Below, in pieces: positions 45,898 through 57,296 of a stretch of 64,000 nt of DNA. Origin of the DNA: Isoetes taiwanensis (lineage: Eukaryota; Streptophyta; Lycopodiopsida; Isoetales; Isoetaceae); assembly GCA_021234155.1 (NCBI GenBank), contig JAJEKV010000184.1:648195-712194 (forward strand), read 5' to 3'. Position numbers and translations under genes: made by a program. Numbering within the stretch: position 1 is the first letter of the stretch; every line of letters starts with the position of its first letter. The notes beneath the pieces were generated by a model that saw nothing but the letters and a program-made list of their open reading frames with translations, did no database searches and was not told where the DNA came from.

Positions 45898-46140
45898 CAG
45901 GGATAGGTTTTGTATGTATGAAATCAACATTCCTGACGTATAAAGTTAAAAAACACGTATTTTACGTATTTTTTTGTCGCCGACCGAAAAAAAAATTCCC
46001 ATACGCGAAACCTTCTAATCCGCGTATGCGAAACAGTGAAAATCGCGTATGCAAAAAAAAAGGGGAGGGGGGAGGGGTAGAGAATGAATCCGCTTTTTCG
46101 TACGCACCTTATACTGTTTCGCGTACGCAAATTTCAAATT
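45898..46140 (+). mobile_element. hAT-type MITE, partial copy
   Basis: It starts CAGGGATAGGTTTTGTATGT and continues TTCCTGACGTATAAAGT, matching the left end of the intact copy at 60,373. The right inverted end (AACCTATCCCTG) was not found before 46,351, so the copy is truncated or interrupted. Repeated CGTATGCG/CGCGTACG motifs fill the interior. Confidence 0.6.
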
Positions 46141-46350
46141 TTAAATTTGTAAGCGAAAAAAAAACTAGCAAAAGGCATACCAGACGGCTTTTAGCAAGGT
46201 CGAATTGGTTAAGGCTTGGTAGTTGATTTAGGCTGCACAAAGGTATTTTATGCTACGTCTGAATGTCGATGTCGAAACATTTGATACGTTTTAAAGAGCA
46301 AAATGAAACATAGAAGTAGAAAAGAGCAAGGGAAAGAGGATTAACCACTA

Positions 46351-47250
46351 CTAGTTATGGTGCCCTGCGTTGCCGGGCCTAGTAACAATTTAAAGTTGGT
46401 GGTTTAATACTAAAAAAGATTTGGAGCATGAATTTTTGCATTTGAAGATTGTAGAAGCAGTGGAGCACAACATTGACAGGCTTAGCAGTAATCGTCTATG
46501 TAGTGGGGTAGGGTTGCAGAACATAGATGTTAACAATATCAATTGTAAGAATTTGTGTATGCCAAACATGTTTGTTGTGTAATTTTTATTTGTAGAGCAA
46601 AGACCAATATCTTCGACCATTGAGTACGTACTTAAGGTGAGAAGTAAACTGGAGCATTGAAATTCCACATAATGTTTCGAGTCTAGCAAAGATCAATTTA
46701 CTCGGTGACGCTATAAAAAATATTTCAATGCGAAAAGCATGCTGGAATATAGATTTTCCAGCATCAAATTCATGCACCTAGCATGCCTATTGAAACAAAG
46801 TTTAGAAGGCATACTCAATCCAAGGAAATCAAAGGCTCTACAAATATTTTTTCAACTACAAATATAAGAATGCTAAGCTAAATGATCTGAGATTTGCCAC
46901 CACCTCGATGGCATATTAAAATTAATTGGCATGCTTTATTTGAAACTTTGTGTTTATGAGCATGTCATTGCCTTACAAATTTGAAAATTGCATAGTAGGT
47001 TGGAGGGATTGAGGGACATGGTGGTGAGAAACCAAAGTGGGAAACTTTTCTGCTTGTTAGCACAAGGATCTAGAAGCCTTGGAATTTGCTTAATAACTAC
47101 CTCAAAATCTAAAAATGCATGGTAATTTTTTGCAACCTTCATTCAGAATGAGCCATAAAACAATATCCAATAGCGCAATCCTGTATTAATCTGCTGGTAG
47201 GATGTGAAAGCCTACCAAACCCGGCCGAAAAATTGCTGTTTTAGCATAGA
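46351..47250 (-). mobile_element. Probable 900-bp non-autonomous Helitron
   Basis: The minus-strand 3' end is a hairpin, GCCCGGCAACGCAGGGC, then ACCATAA and CTAG, followed by T. It closely resembles the 3' end of the 19.5-kb Helitron. The best 5' end is TCTATGCTAAAACAGC after A, at 47,250. Only the 3' end is strong; the 5' limit is my best match without an empty site. Contents are AT-rich with no recognised gene. Confidence 0.55.
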
Positions 47251-47421
47251 TAGCTTAACTAAACATATCCATATCATACACCATCAAAAAGATCTCCGAC
47301 AGAGCTTTCCAACGCAATAAAAATCATCTGAAACAGAGCTCTGGATCAAAAGTTATGATAAGAAATGTGTTGCCGGCGGGGAAACTGCACTACATGCGCC
47401 CTTCAAGCCCTTCATGTGCCC

Positions 47422-47598
47422 ATTATGCACCACACACACAAAAAGAGAGCTTTTGTTGTGAGCCATTGGTTGTTGACCATTATGCACCACACGCACAAAA
47501 AGAGGGCTTTTGTTGCGAGCCATTGGTTGTTGACGATTATGCACCACACACACAAAAAAGGGGCTTTTGTTGTGAGCCATTGGTTGTTGACCATTGGA
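47422..47598 (+). repeat. 57-bp minisatellite, three copies plus
   Basis: ATTATGCACCACACACACAA-type units begin at 47,422, 47,479 and 47,536 and end GAGCCATTGGTTGTTGACC. The period is a multiple of three, so all frames look open and repetitive. Not a gene. Confidence 0.9.
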
Positions 47599-47632
47599 AA
47601 AAAAAAAGGCTAAAATCAATGGCTCAGAAATG

Positions 47633-47748
47633 GTGCACTCTAGATGTACGCATTAGTACATCCATTTGAATACATCACAAAATCATAGGAAAACCTTAGT
47701 GAAAAGCGTACAAAAACACAAAGAAAACCCCCTGTTATTATGCTACAT
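47633..47748 (+). repeat. Conserved terminus T, copy 3
   Basis: GTGCACTCTAGATGTACGCA through AAACCCCCTGTTATTATGCT and ACAT, then ATT, matches the copies at 9,583 and 24,812. No F module was found to its left. Confidence 0.7.
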
Positions 47749-47789
47749 ATTGGCATGAATTTAATTCAGGGACAATTTAAGAAGAAATG

Positions 47790-50270
47790 TCCGTGCTGGA
47801 AACTCTACAAGACCCATGCATGTAGATGATGAATCGTGGAAACGGTTTGTAGAGTCTTGTAACAAGACTTACCAGCGCCAAAAGAATGCTGCTGCCGCAC
47901 GCAGAAGAACACCACGCACTGGTTCAGGAGGGCTCATGTCTGTCAGAACAAAGTTTGTGAGTACTTGCGCTTCTTTTTAATAGCATGTCTTTAATAGGGA
48001 TTAGTTGGCAGAATGATTTTAGTGTAGTAACTTCCTGTGCAAGCTCTTATAGCAACTAACATTTGGTATGCAAAGAACCATTCTAACATTTTTGCAAAGA
48101 GCTAGAGGGCTCTGAGTTTTTTTTTTAATGTATATTTTCCTGTGCAGGCCATTATAGTGACTGGCATATGGCATGGATGAAAGTGACTGGCATTCAATCA
48201 TTGTTACTGTATTTAGCAGAATTATTTTTCCTCTGTGTATTCCCCTTGGCTTTTACAGTGAACAAAGATTGAACATTGTTTCTTTCAATCTCAAAACACT
48301 GATCTTCTGCTCCATTTTCAGACTGCAATCCAGGAGTCCAGAACCTCTTCTATCTGATACATTTCTTCTAAGACCATATGAGCCAGATACGTAGGCGATT
48401 TTGTGATGTTATTTCGACCTGGGTTTCCACTCTTTCATCCCGTATCTTACCTTCTTTCAACATTTCGACCACATTACAATTTACCATTAAATGACCATTT
48501 CCCATTTCGCTTTAATGACCAAAGGTATAGCATTTCGACCACTACCATTTTTCGTTTAATACCATTGTCCTATACTTATAATTTGTTCTAAATTCTAAAT
48601 TCAGCTCCATTTAATACCATTTCGACCATAGTATAATTTCTACCATTGCAATTTTTGGCTATTTCTAATGGCTTTGAACTAACCTAGAAGGTAAGGTAAG
48701 AAACAGTAATCTATGTGGAAGGTGCGGTAGGAATCTTCTCTTTTTAATTGCACGTTCTTGAACCAAGCAATTTTATGTGGTAGGAATATTCTCTCTTTTA
48801 ATTGCATGTCTTGAACCAAGCAATTTTATCCTTTAAGTGTGAGATTAACATTGACATTCTATGCTTTGTAGTTCGAAGATTGGGGCTCAATGCCCACAGA
48901 AGATATGCTACAAGAAATATTGGAGAAAGGTGGATATGAAGTCTTTAAAAAGAAAATGATAGCAAAGGGATTTGCACCAAAAAAGGTAGGTCTAATTTTA
49001 TACATTGTGCTCAAAATATGTGTTTCCCTAATCTTGTGTTTTAAATTACAGCACAAGGCATTGGATTGTGTGAAGGGAACAGCCCAGGGTATTATTTTTA
49101 AGGCAAAATCAAGAAAGGGCAAGGAGGTTGAGACTGTAAGTAACTTTGCATTTGTTATATTAGCTAGGTTCCTATTTACACTAATTAGAACTTTAATTCA
49201 ATTTAACAGAATGTGTGCTACGTCGATAGCGATGACTCTAATGATGAGGTAAGGGTTAGAACTTTGTTTTATTAACATAATTTCGTACAACTAATTGATA
49301 TTCTTGTATGGATGTAACTATTAGTATGAAAAGGAGAATGATGACGGTGAAGGCAGTTCACAAGGTCCAAAAAATGCAGACGATGGCTCAAACAAGGATG
49401 ACTGAAATCTATTATATTGTTTAATGTGTTAGACTTGCTTGCCCTAGTGGCATTTACAATGTTGAACCTTGTTTTTCATGAATGAAAAGTTTTTCTCCAC
49501 CACACATAAGTTGTAATTTTGTAATCATTTTAAAATTAAGATTATAACAAAATTAAAATTATTGGTTCATGGAAATGCAAGTGTAGTTACATTTTTATCA
49601 TATAGTTTGTTGTTTTATATGGTGCAATAATACACTTATCTTGACGTAAAAGTAGGTGCATTAGGTGACGTAGCGTATGTGAAATTTGGTCACAATGTTT
49701 TGATGATCGTGTTCAACTGATTGACGCAAAGTTAAGTATCTTTTAATCACAAGGTAGGCAAAATAATTGTATAAAGTTCGACAAAATTTGGCCATTACAT
49801 GGACACAAATATGTTGAAATGTGGACAAAACATATATGCAATCTTGGTTTTTAGCTTGCCACACATATGTGAAAAAATGAACTTACATATCCTAATTCTT
49901 TTGTTGCAAGTGTGTTGCTCTAGTGCCAAAAATATTGTCAAGATAATGCAATAAACTTCTTGCAAAGTTTGATGCTATTTTGAGAATATATTGGAATAAA
50001 CTTCATACAAAAATAGTAAAAACATTGATGCTATATTTGCCACTCTGGTGTTGCAACATGGTTACAAATGGCCATTATGTCAACTATTGTGGCAAACGAT
50101 CACGACACAAGGTTGATGCAATGGTTGTCACCCTGGTGACAACTTTGCAGCAAATGATCGCGTCATGTACAACGTCAAGGATGTGACAAGAATGGGAGTT
50201 CTGAAGGTTCTATTTGTGTCAACCATTTTGACGTTATACTTGACGAAACAAGCACCCTTCTCTTGTAGTG
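47790..50270 (+). mobile_element. CACTA transposon 2, right half
   Basis: A TNPA-like gene (separate entry) is followed by about 860 bp of noncoding sequence and the terminus TTCTCTTGTAGTG at 50,258-50,270. Subterminal TGTCAAC/TTGACG/GTGTCAA motifs recur between 50,080 and 50,250. No tnp2 gene lies between 43,136 and 47,790 and no left CACTA end was found. It may be a deletion derivative, or its left half may have been displaced by later insertions. Left limit approximate. Confidence 0.7.
47815..49405 (+). CDS. TNPA-like (Transposase_24, Ptta/En/Spm) gene, 3' exons open
   Basis: Exon a (ending 47,956 before GTGAGT) encodes DDESWKRFVESCNKTYQRQK then RRRTPRTGSGGLMSVRTKF, the NKxxRxK...TGS pattern of the plant Ptta/En/Spm transposase family. 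Four more exons fit precisely, all phase 0: 48,872-48,985 (FEDWGSMPTEDMLQEILEKG), 49,052-49,135 (HKALDCVKGTAQGIIFK), 49,210-49,248 (NVCYVDSDDSNDE) and 49,325-49,405 (YEKENDDGEGSS..., stop TGA). TNPA-type proteins bind subterminal repeats of CACTA elements. A further exon around 48,325-48,393 may belong but fits a different phase. I found no start codon or N-terminal part, so completeness is unknown. Retained frames suggest recent activity. Confidence 0.65.
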
Positions 50271-53200
50271 TATATTAAGAGTGTAGAGGCAAATGCTTTT
50301 TAAAAATGGTCTTCTCATCCTCTTCCGATTCCAAGAGCTAAGTTGTTTTTTATACCATATCAAACCATATATAAGTCATTCACTTTGATTCTATTCTTCA
50401 ATATTCCATGATGCTCCATTGCATGCGTGCCAATTGTCAAAAAAAATTTTCGGGGAACATTTTCCTAATTTTGCATTCTTGCATTTATTGAGGAGGAGCC
50501 ACAGCCACGTGACTCCCCTTCCTCGATCAATCCCCCTTCTTGCATTTATTGAGGAGAAGAAGCTCCGTTTACAGAAACAGAGCAAACAGGAGGCCGCTTG
50601 CTTAGCTTCGTTACCGCATTGGAACGCAGAGAAATAATGTTGTTTCTGCCCTCTTCGGCTCCTCTAGCACCGGCGGCCGCGTCCTCTTGCTTCGATCTGT
50701 TCCTGCCCATATGCTCTGTTCCGCGGATTTGCTCCTCTGCTTCATTCTGCGGGTTTTTCCTCTCCCTTCTGTCGTTTTTTTCCTCATTTTTAATGCTTTT
50801 TAATGCTTCTTCGTAGAGTTGGAGTTTCCTTCCACTGACAACCACTTGCTTGACATTCTGTTCCCGTTTTTTTTCTGGAAGTACTCTACTCCCTTACAGG
50901 TTCGTCTTCGAAGATTTTAAGTTCAATTCTTCAACTTGAAATTGCAATCGACATCTGTGGATCTAGATTTGCTTGGCGCTGAAGCTGAAGACGCAAGTAC
51001 TGCAGCTGATTTAGCAAAGAAGAAGATCGTTGTTTTGGGCGTGTTACAGGCGCCAAGTATAACATAAGCATCAAGTATGTTTCCTACTGACCGTAGAATG
51101 TTATGGGTAGATAATAGGACGATTTTGCAAATCGCATATTGATTGTATAAAATAGCCTTCAGTTCGCATGCAAACCAGGTCGTTTGCAAGTAAAAACCTC
51201 ATTCTTTTTTTCTCCTTTGCTCGCCATGTCTGAACCTTTCTTTGTTCAATTGAGAAGTTATCTCGACCAAAATTCACCATGTATCCTGTTTTATACAAGG
51301 GAGCTGGTCCACACTCATAGGTTGGTGCTTATCTACTATAACCGTACCGGTGCACATGAATTTGGTAAACCGCTTATTCGATCGCGGTATTGGTTGGTGT
51401 TGGGAGATAATGGCTTCTGGAGTGTTGAGTCTAATAGCTTTTGGAGTAAGTAACATATCATGGAAAGCAGGTGATTCACTGCTCAACGGCTCCAAATCAA
51501 GTCAAAAACATGAGGAGGAAGATGTGTACATTATAAGCATCTCAATGAACCGAGCCTTATAGAACGGAAATATACTTAAAATGAGAATAGCGGTTTTATA
51601 AGTCTCGCTTTTCTTCGATACCATTGAATGTCTTGATGGGTTTTTCAGCATGCCCCTTCAAAATTTCCTAGCTTGCATAGGCCATCAATAAGGATACCAC
51701 ACATTACAAAGATATCCGTGGCCTCGATTTATTTATACTTTCCTTTGGCGGCAATCGAAAAAGGAAATGCGCTTGACTTACTCGGATTTTGCATGTTCGT
51801 AATCCTTGTGTGTGCAAAGAATCTTTGAGTAGGCAGTAAAAGATGGGATGCTTCAAGTTTTGAGCGCATCACGGGCATTCCGGCAAATCATAAACTTGAG
51901 CTCGCATATGCGTGCAGGCCCGAGAAGTGTAATGTGAATGTGGGTTCTGAAGTATTTGGGTCCGTGATCATGGATATGGCGTAAATCACGAGGTCTCAAT
52001 CATTTTCTAGTGCTTATCCCGCCCATGGTCCGGGATTTTCTATATTTCTAAGAAAAGCCAACAGTGAGCCTTAGTTTTCTATGGTTTCCTCAGATCTTTG
52101 GAAGATTCACGCCTGAAGTCAAGGCGCTTCAAGCAGACGAATATTGTAAATCCGGGTCTCAGGAGAGCCTGAATGGCACAAACGAGCAGAACCCATCCTC
52201 ACAATGAAGCTTTTGGCTATGGAGATGGCGAGGCATTGAAGCTCTAGCAACCTAGGTCTGCCGAATGTGACCCGGCTTCGTGGGAGCCGACCGCCACAAA
52301 GATAATTATCTTATTGCTTCTTACTGCTTCGTTGCCCTAATCAACTAACTAGGTTTCGTATGCAGGTGAAGCGCAAACAAAGGACTACAGGGCGTCGTTG
52401 TGTGGATGTGCTTGGGATTGCTCTGTGACTCAGGTAGCATGCGATTTTTTAAACAGCTCAAATGTTGAACATATTCTCTATCTCATATAGAACTGGTAAA
52501 TAAACTGTGATAATCTACAGGTTGTACATTTCTTCATCATTAAAATCAATAGATGACTTGAACAGATGTTGTTGATCAACTAGTTCTTGTGCCTGATTGG
52601 TTGAGTCCTTTTCCCTGTTTTCTTTTTTCGTATGTGTATATATACAAATGTGATTCTTTACATAAAAACAAGAAATGATTCTTTATATAAAAACAAGAAA
52701 TGTATGCCTTTACAACAGAGCTTTAGAGCGGGATTCAATGAGTTGTCAGACTCCCTTGCAGATTCTGATTTTGCAAATGGGGCCAACACATTTGGCTATG
52801 CCTACCCATTTGATCTGCTCCATGGACCATCAACAAAAAAAGCTGAAAAACCTTCAAATCTATAGCTAAAACATCTGCCAATTTGAGATTTAATCAGCCA
52901 TTTGATCAAAAACCAAGCCTGAAAACCATCTAAATCAAGTTTATTAGCTAAAACCTTGGCTTCCAGGCTCCAGGTTTGATTTTACAATAGATAAGTTGTG
53001 TGGATTTAGTTGTGTAGATTTAGTGCCCAATTGATGTCTTTGACCAAGAGTACGAAAAAGTTGCAAATTCGGCCAAAAAGTTGGGATACTATGGGCTAAA
53101 AGCTCAGATTCGGATCAGGTCTCGACCTCGAACAAAAAAAAAGCTAACCGACATCTCTCGCATGGACATCTCTGCAGTAATTATTTACAAAACTAGCGGC

Positions 53201-53490
53201 CACCGTCCGGGAAGAAGCCCAAGGAATGGCGGAAGTTCGCCTCCAAGAAATTTCCGTCCAAATAAAGCCTAAGTAAAAGGCTGCTCTGAAACTCCGCTAA
53301 TGGACGCCGCAGCTTTTAGTGCATATTCAAGCGGTTTCATCCCCGTGGAAAATTTCAATCAACATTTTAGGAAGAATGATATGCCCTGTTTGTGCTTTTC
53401 CTAGTTAAGAAGTGATCACTGTAGTCGAGCAGCTATAGAAAGCAAGAACTGGAGATTCAACCCTTGCATAGAGAGAGTTTGTTCTAGTTT
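50271..53490. other. No recognised gene
   Basis: Possible exon-like stretches exist but none is recognised: 50,941-51,050 (VDLDLLGAEAEDASTAADLA, KKKIVVLG) and 52,711-52,865 (FNELSDSLADSDFANGANTF). The first could be a small exon between CAG and GT signals. No repeat longer than a few tens of bases stands out. Confidence 0.3.
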
Positions 53491-53502
53491 GCATGGGCAA
53501 GA

Positions 53503-53542
53503 GGACACAAGGCAACAATGTGGGTTCAAATCCCGCGTGTCC
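53503..53542 (+). other. tRNA-like minihelix (acceptor plus T arm)
   Basis: GGACAC (53,503-53,508) pairs with GTGTCC (53,537-53,542). Directly inside the second strand is a perfect T arm, GTGGG-TTCAAAT-CCCGC, with a B-box GGTTCAAATCC. Only 11 bases separate the first acceptor strand from the T stem, so D and anticodon arms are absent. It looks like a tRNA pseudogene with an internal deletion. Isotype unknown. Confidence 0.4.
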
Positions 53543-53845
53543 GACAATTCATAAATGCTACCACATGTGGTCTCGCACCCTTGTGAATAGAAACCCATTA
53601 TTAAACATGCATTGCATTGACAGGTTGAATGTTAATAGTGGGCCAAACCTTAGTGGGTTGGAACTAAAGAAACGTTCGCGGCGGCCTTGGCCGCCGCGAT
53701 AAGTTTCTTGTAACATTTATCTAGTTTATTTAAACTGCAAAATTATATTATTATCCTAAGAAGAAAAATGTGAAAAAATCAAATTGAAGATTATTAATAT
53801 AAATCATCGGTACAAAAGAATAAAGAATGAATGAGAAAATATGAT

Positions 53846-54438
53846 CTAATAGTGAGGTTTGGGGCATGTAGCAGGTCCAAAAGCAAAGGGACCCGTATTG
53901 TAGAACTTGGCATTCTTGTAAACCTTGGAGAAGGTAATTTTCCCGTTACTCGTCTTCACAGGAATGCTACAATTTGTGTCATAGGAAGCAATAGCAGAAA
54001 CCTTGCAGCTCTCAATTTGGATCTGGGGGCTAATCTGGAACTGGAAGTAGCCTTTAGAGTCAGCATAACTTTTTTTATAAATCTTACCATGCATGCAAGA
54101 CAGGGCGACCAAAGCACCTGCAAAGTGCAACGAGACTTGGTTAAATTAGTAGAACAACAAAAACTAGAGAAGTAAAGCTTTAAGTTACCTGGTAGAGACT
54201 TGGACCATTTGGAGCTACATGTCTGGCAGTAGATGTAACCTTGGATGTAGGCTACAGTGTAATGGGCTGGTGGAGGAGAAGGGTGGGAGTGTGGCGATGG
54301 TGGTGGTGGTGATGGTGGAGGGGAGCTTGGTTTGTGATAAGGAGTGGGGATGCTTGATGGATCAGGAATGGATGGAATAGGGACTTTGGGATTGCTATCT
54401 GGAATTCTAAATGCATGAGCTATGAGCAAGGTGCTCAT
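53846..54438 (-). CDS. Proline-rich Ole e 1/PAC-domain cell-wall protein
   Basis: Two exons, 54,438-54,189 and 54,117-53,846, with GTAACT donor and GCAG acceptor, join in phase (SLPG/ALVALSC) into 173 codons plus stop. A short hydrophobic start (MSTLLIAHA) precedes a Pro-rich linker (PSSPPPSPPPPSPHSHPSPP). Then comes a Pollen_Ole_e_I/PAC domain: VAYIQGYIYCQTCSSKW, GALVALSCMHGK, ADSKGYFQFQIS and CPKPHY. Six cysteines are present, as usual for the domain. Such secreted arabinogalactan or proline-rich proteins bind wall polysaccharides. The in-frame sequence upstream of the Met (LPKIAGFILF) extends the hydrophobic stretch. A 98-bp palindrome (54,473-54,570) sits just there, so the original start and first signal-peptide residues may have been displaced. 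Otherwise the best intact gene in the window. Confidence 0.82.
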
Positions 54439-54472
54439 AAATAGAATAAACCCAGCAATTTTTGGTAGAGGT

Positions 54473-54570
54473 AATGTTCGCCCGTAGGCCCTTACGCGGG
54501 GTAAGGACCTGGCGAGCCCGGCAGGGCGAGCCTGGTCCGCACCCCGCGTAAGGGCCTGCGGGCGAACATT
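54473..54570. mobile_element. 98-bp GC-rich near-perfect palindrome
   Basis: AATGTTCGCCCGTAGGCCCT at the left pairs with AGGGCCTGCGGGCGAACATT at the right, and the arms continue through CGCGGGGT/ACCCCGCG to GGACC/GGTCC around a loop of about 23 bp. It resembles the other hairpin insertions here and lies 35 bp upstream of the annotated start of the Ole e 1-type gene. Confidence 0.85.
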
Positions 54571-55345
54571 TCCTCACGTAAAGTTCAGGGGGAAGATATT
54601 TCCCCATATTTCAGGCCTAGATTACAACAGATAATCGCTTCCTCTCCTCCGATGTTGACTTCATCTCCTCCGATGCTGGCTGATAACGGAGTAATCAACT
54701 TTTTGCACAAACAAATTTCTAAAGGGAACAAAGAATCGAAATGGGGCGGGGAATTGAACCCCGACAAATCCAAACCACTGTGCACAAACAAATTGGTCAT
54801 CGCATCTAGCGAGCCCACCTGCATCGAAGCTGCCTTTACGAGCCTACCTGTAACTGCTCCTCCTTCTACCTGTAACTGCCTTTACGAGCCTACCTGTAAC
54901 TGCTTCTACGTCTCAGCTTAGAACCTCCTTCCTTGGCCGCCATCGTTCTAACTCTACCTCACTGGCTTCACCACCATCTCCTTCGGCCGCCATCGCTACC
55001 CCCGGTTGAGTCTCACATATAGCTATCTCGGCTTCAGCCTCAGTTCGCATCAGAGTTCCTTAGGCCGGACCAGATAAGCACAACAAAAATAACAAAAAAA
55101 GACACGACCCTAATTTCGGGCAAACCATGTGACAACTTATCCAACTGCTAAATACATACCTTAACCCGAATAAAAAAAACAACCCACCCCACCCCCTAAC
55201 CATTGAAAACCCGCCCACATAATCTTTTGGGAACCTTATAGATGTTTTTTGAATCCAAGGGTGCGTTTGGAGCTCTTTTATTCACCATTGCACTACGTTA
55301 AACGTGCGTCATGGCACGCCACACCTTACTGTTAGCACGATTTTC
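54571..55345. other. No recognised gene
   Basis: Three copies of CTACCTGTAACTGC occur between 54,844 and 54,903. The sequence is otherwise unremarkable. Confidence 0.4.
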
Positions 55346-55466
55346 TAACGTGGCAGTGCCCACTTAGCGGTAGTAGATGACGTGGCGGAACAAGTTCAGA
55401 TTTCGTAACGATTTCGTAACGTGGCAATGTCCACGTAGCGGTGATAGATGACGAGGCGGAACAAGG
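55346..55466 (+). repeat. Two-copy tandem repeat, 71-bp period
   Basis: TAACGTGGCAGTGCCCACTT at 55,346 and TAACGTGGCAATGTCCACGT at 55,417 begin two units ending GCGGAACAAG. Confidence 0.85.
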
Positions 55467-57296
55467 GCATTTTCAGAGAGGTTTTCTGGGTCTTACAGCG
55501 GGATGTTTGCGTTGATGCTTAAGCTAGAGGAATACGCGGCAATACGGATTTGACGCACTGGGTTTTCGGATTCAAGGAGCCGACAGTCTTGAATTGGTAT
55601 GTTCTGCGCCTTTTCACATGCGCTAAAACATAAGTACACACTCCATTTCTTCTGTTTGCAGACATGCGCTAAAACATTCCAGCTTACAACGCAAACAGAA
55701 GAAAATAAGCATCTCTGCATCTCTGCTGAATTAATTCGCCTTTAAACCCAATTCTTGCTACCTCTTTCTAACCCTAACCCATGACTTCATTACGTAAGAT
55801 CCTTATGTTGGAACATGAAGATGCATTACGCATTGGGGCTTTCTTTAGGCATGGCTTGAAATTGATCCTTGTGTTCCTTGTCACTACATATCCTGCAGAG
55901 GCTATTGCATGCTTTGGCCTCCTGAAGAGTATATTATTTTGTATCACAGCGTTGAACTTTGTTGTCTTTGTGTTTTTCTGCATACAGCGACCCTGATACA
56001 TTCCTCACAGCTGTACATGAAGGAGCTCAAAACTTTGGTCATGATTACCAAAGGCAGTCTTTGCCTTCCAATAATTTTTTTATTGCTCCCTTAATGTGCA
56101 TTTGTTGTAGAAATATCATAGCTGCATTAGGTCATCTTTGGATATTGCACGTTTGCAAGTCTCTTTACTCATTTTCTTATTTTTGACATTTCCATTATTA
56201 TCTTGACATCGTTCGATTATCGTGGAAATAGTGCTCTTAGCTAAACATCCCTTTTAACTTGGATATTGTTAAGGTTTAAATCTGTCATAGATGACAATCA
56301 GAGCAAGATTCGTGCAGGGAACTATTAACGTAATCTCTTTGAACCATTGGCATAAATGATAATCTTCTTGCCCACTTGAGATTTGTATTGAACGATGACA
56401 ATAAAAGAGCGTGTCTAAGATGTTTTGCTTGCTCAACACTTTCTGTCAGCGTATTTATGCGATTTGCTAGTTGCCTTCGTATCAAATTTGTTCACAAGCT
56501 AAGGATGGATATCAACTGGGACTTCCATTTCGCCCCCAGCAAATTCAGGACTTGGCGATCTGATGGTGAACCTCAAATATATGAAGCCCAAGGCAATTCA
56601 TCTTGTATTTTTTCTTGTTCAGGCTTGTGTTTTATCTTTCGAATTTACATAGTTTGCAACTCTATGTGGATCTTTCCAACCTTGATCCTTGCCAGAATAC
56701 TCTTCTCTTCTCTGTTTGTGTAGTTGCTTTCTGTAGATAGTAGAGTTTTAGCAAGAAGTTTTATCTTTATGGCATGTTTTCATATAACTACTGGCTTCTG
56801 AAGGCTGAAAGCAACATTACTATTGCCAATATTGCGTGCTCCCTTCAAACTTGTCTCCATCATGTATAAGTAGAAATGGTGAGCTCCCGAAGTAAAAGCT
56901 AATTACTGCTCTAGACTGGATGGATGATACATAGTAATAGATAAACTCACATGGCACAAAATAAGAAGAGGCATGGAAGCTAAATATATTTTTTTCGATG
57001 CAAAGCTAAAAAATCGTCCTCATAATATGAGCAACCAGAACATAGCATAGTTCCATAGTTCCAAAGCTAATCTCTGGCTATGCATAAACTACAAATGGCA
57101 TCAAGAGTTCAACTGTTTCAAGTAGAACTACGACTAACCCACCTATTCAGAAAATAAACTCACTTGAGGCCAAAAATTCCATTAATTTTTTACCAACTTC
57201 ATAGCAAAATAGGCAGGATCTAAGAATGTTGTAATATGCAAAAACCGAATACCTGAATACATTTCCGTTCTTTTGAGTTACAAACATATGAACGTT
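55467..57296. other. No recognised gene
   Basis: A 71-codon hydrophobic frame at 55,781-55,996 and an exon-like stretch near 55,985 (DPDTFLTAVHEGAQNFGHDY) are not recognised. The remainder is AT-rich. Confidence 0.3.

Noticed and set aside
47355-47669. 104-codon open frame with repeated EPLVVD-type units
   Set aside because: It is produced entirely by the 57-bp minisatellite, whose period keeps every frame open. No start context or conserved domain.
50546-50845. Overlapping open frames on both strands (72-99 codons)
   Set aside because: Low-complexity Ser/Phe or Glu/Arg composition with no similarity; could be a 5' exon but unsupported.
54730-54800. Minus-strand T-arm-like CGGGG-TTCAATT-CCCCG near 54,750
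   Set aside because: Only a T arm; no acceptor, D or anticodon arm could be paired around it.
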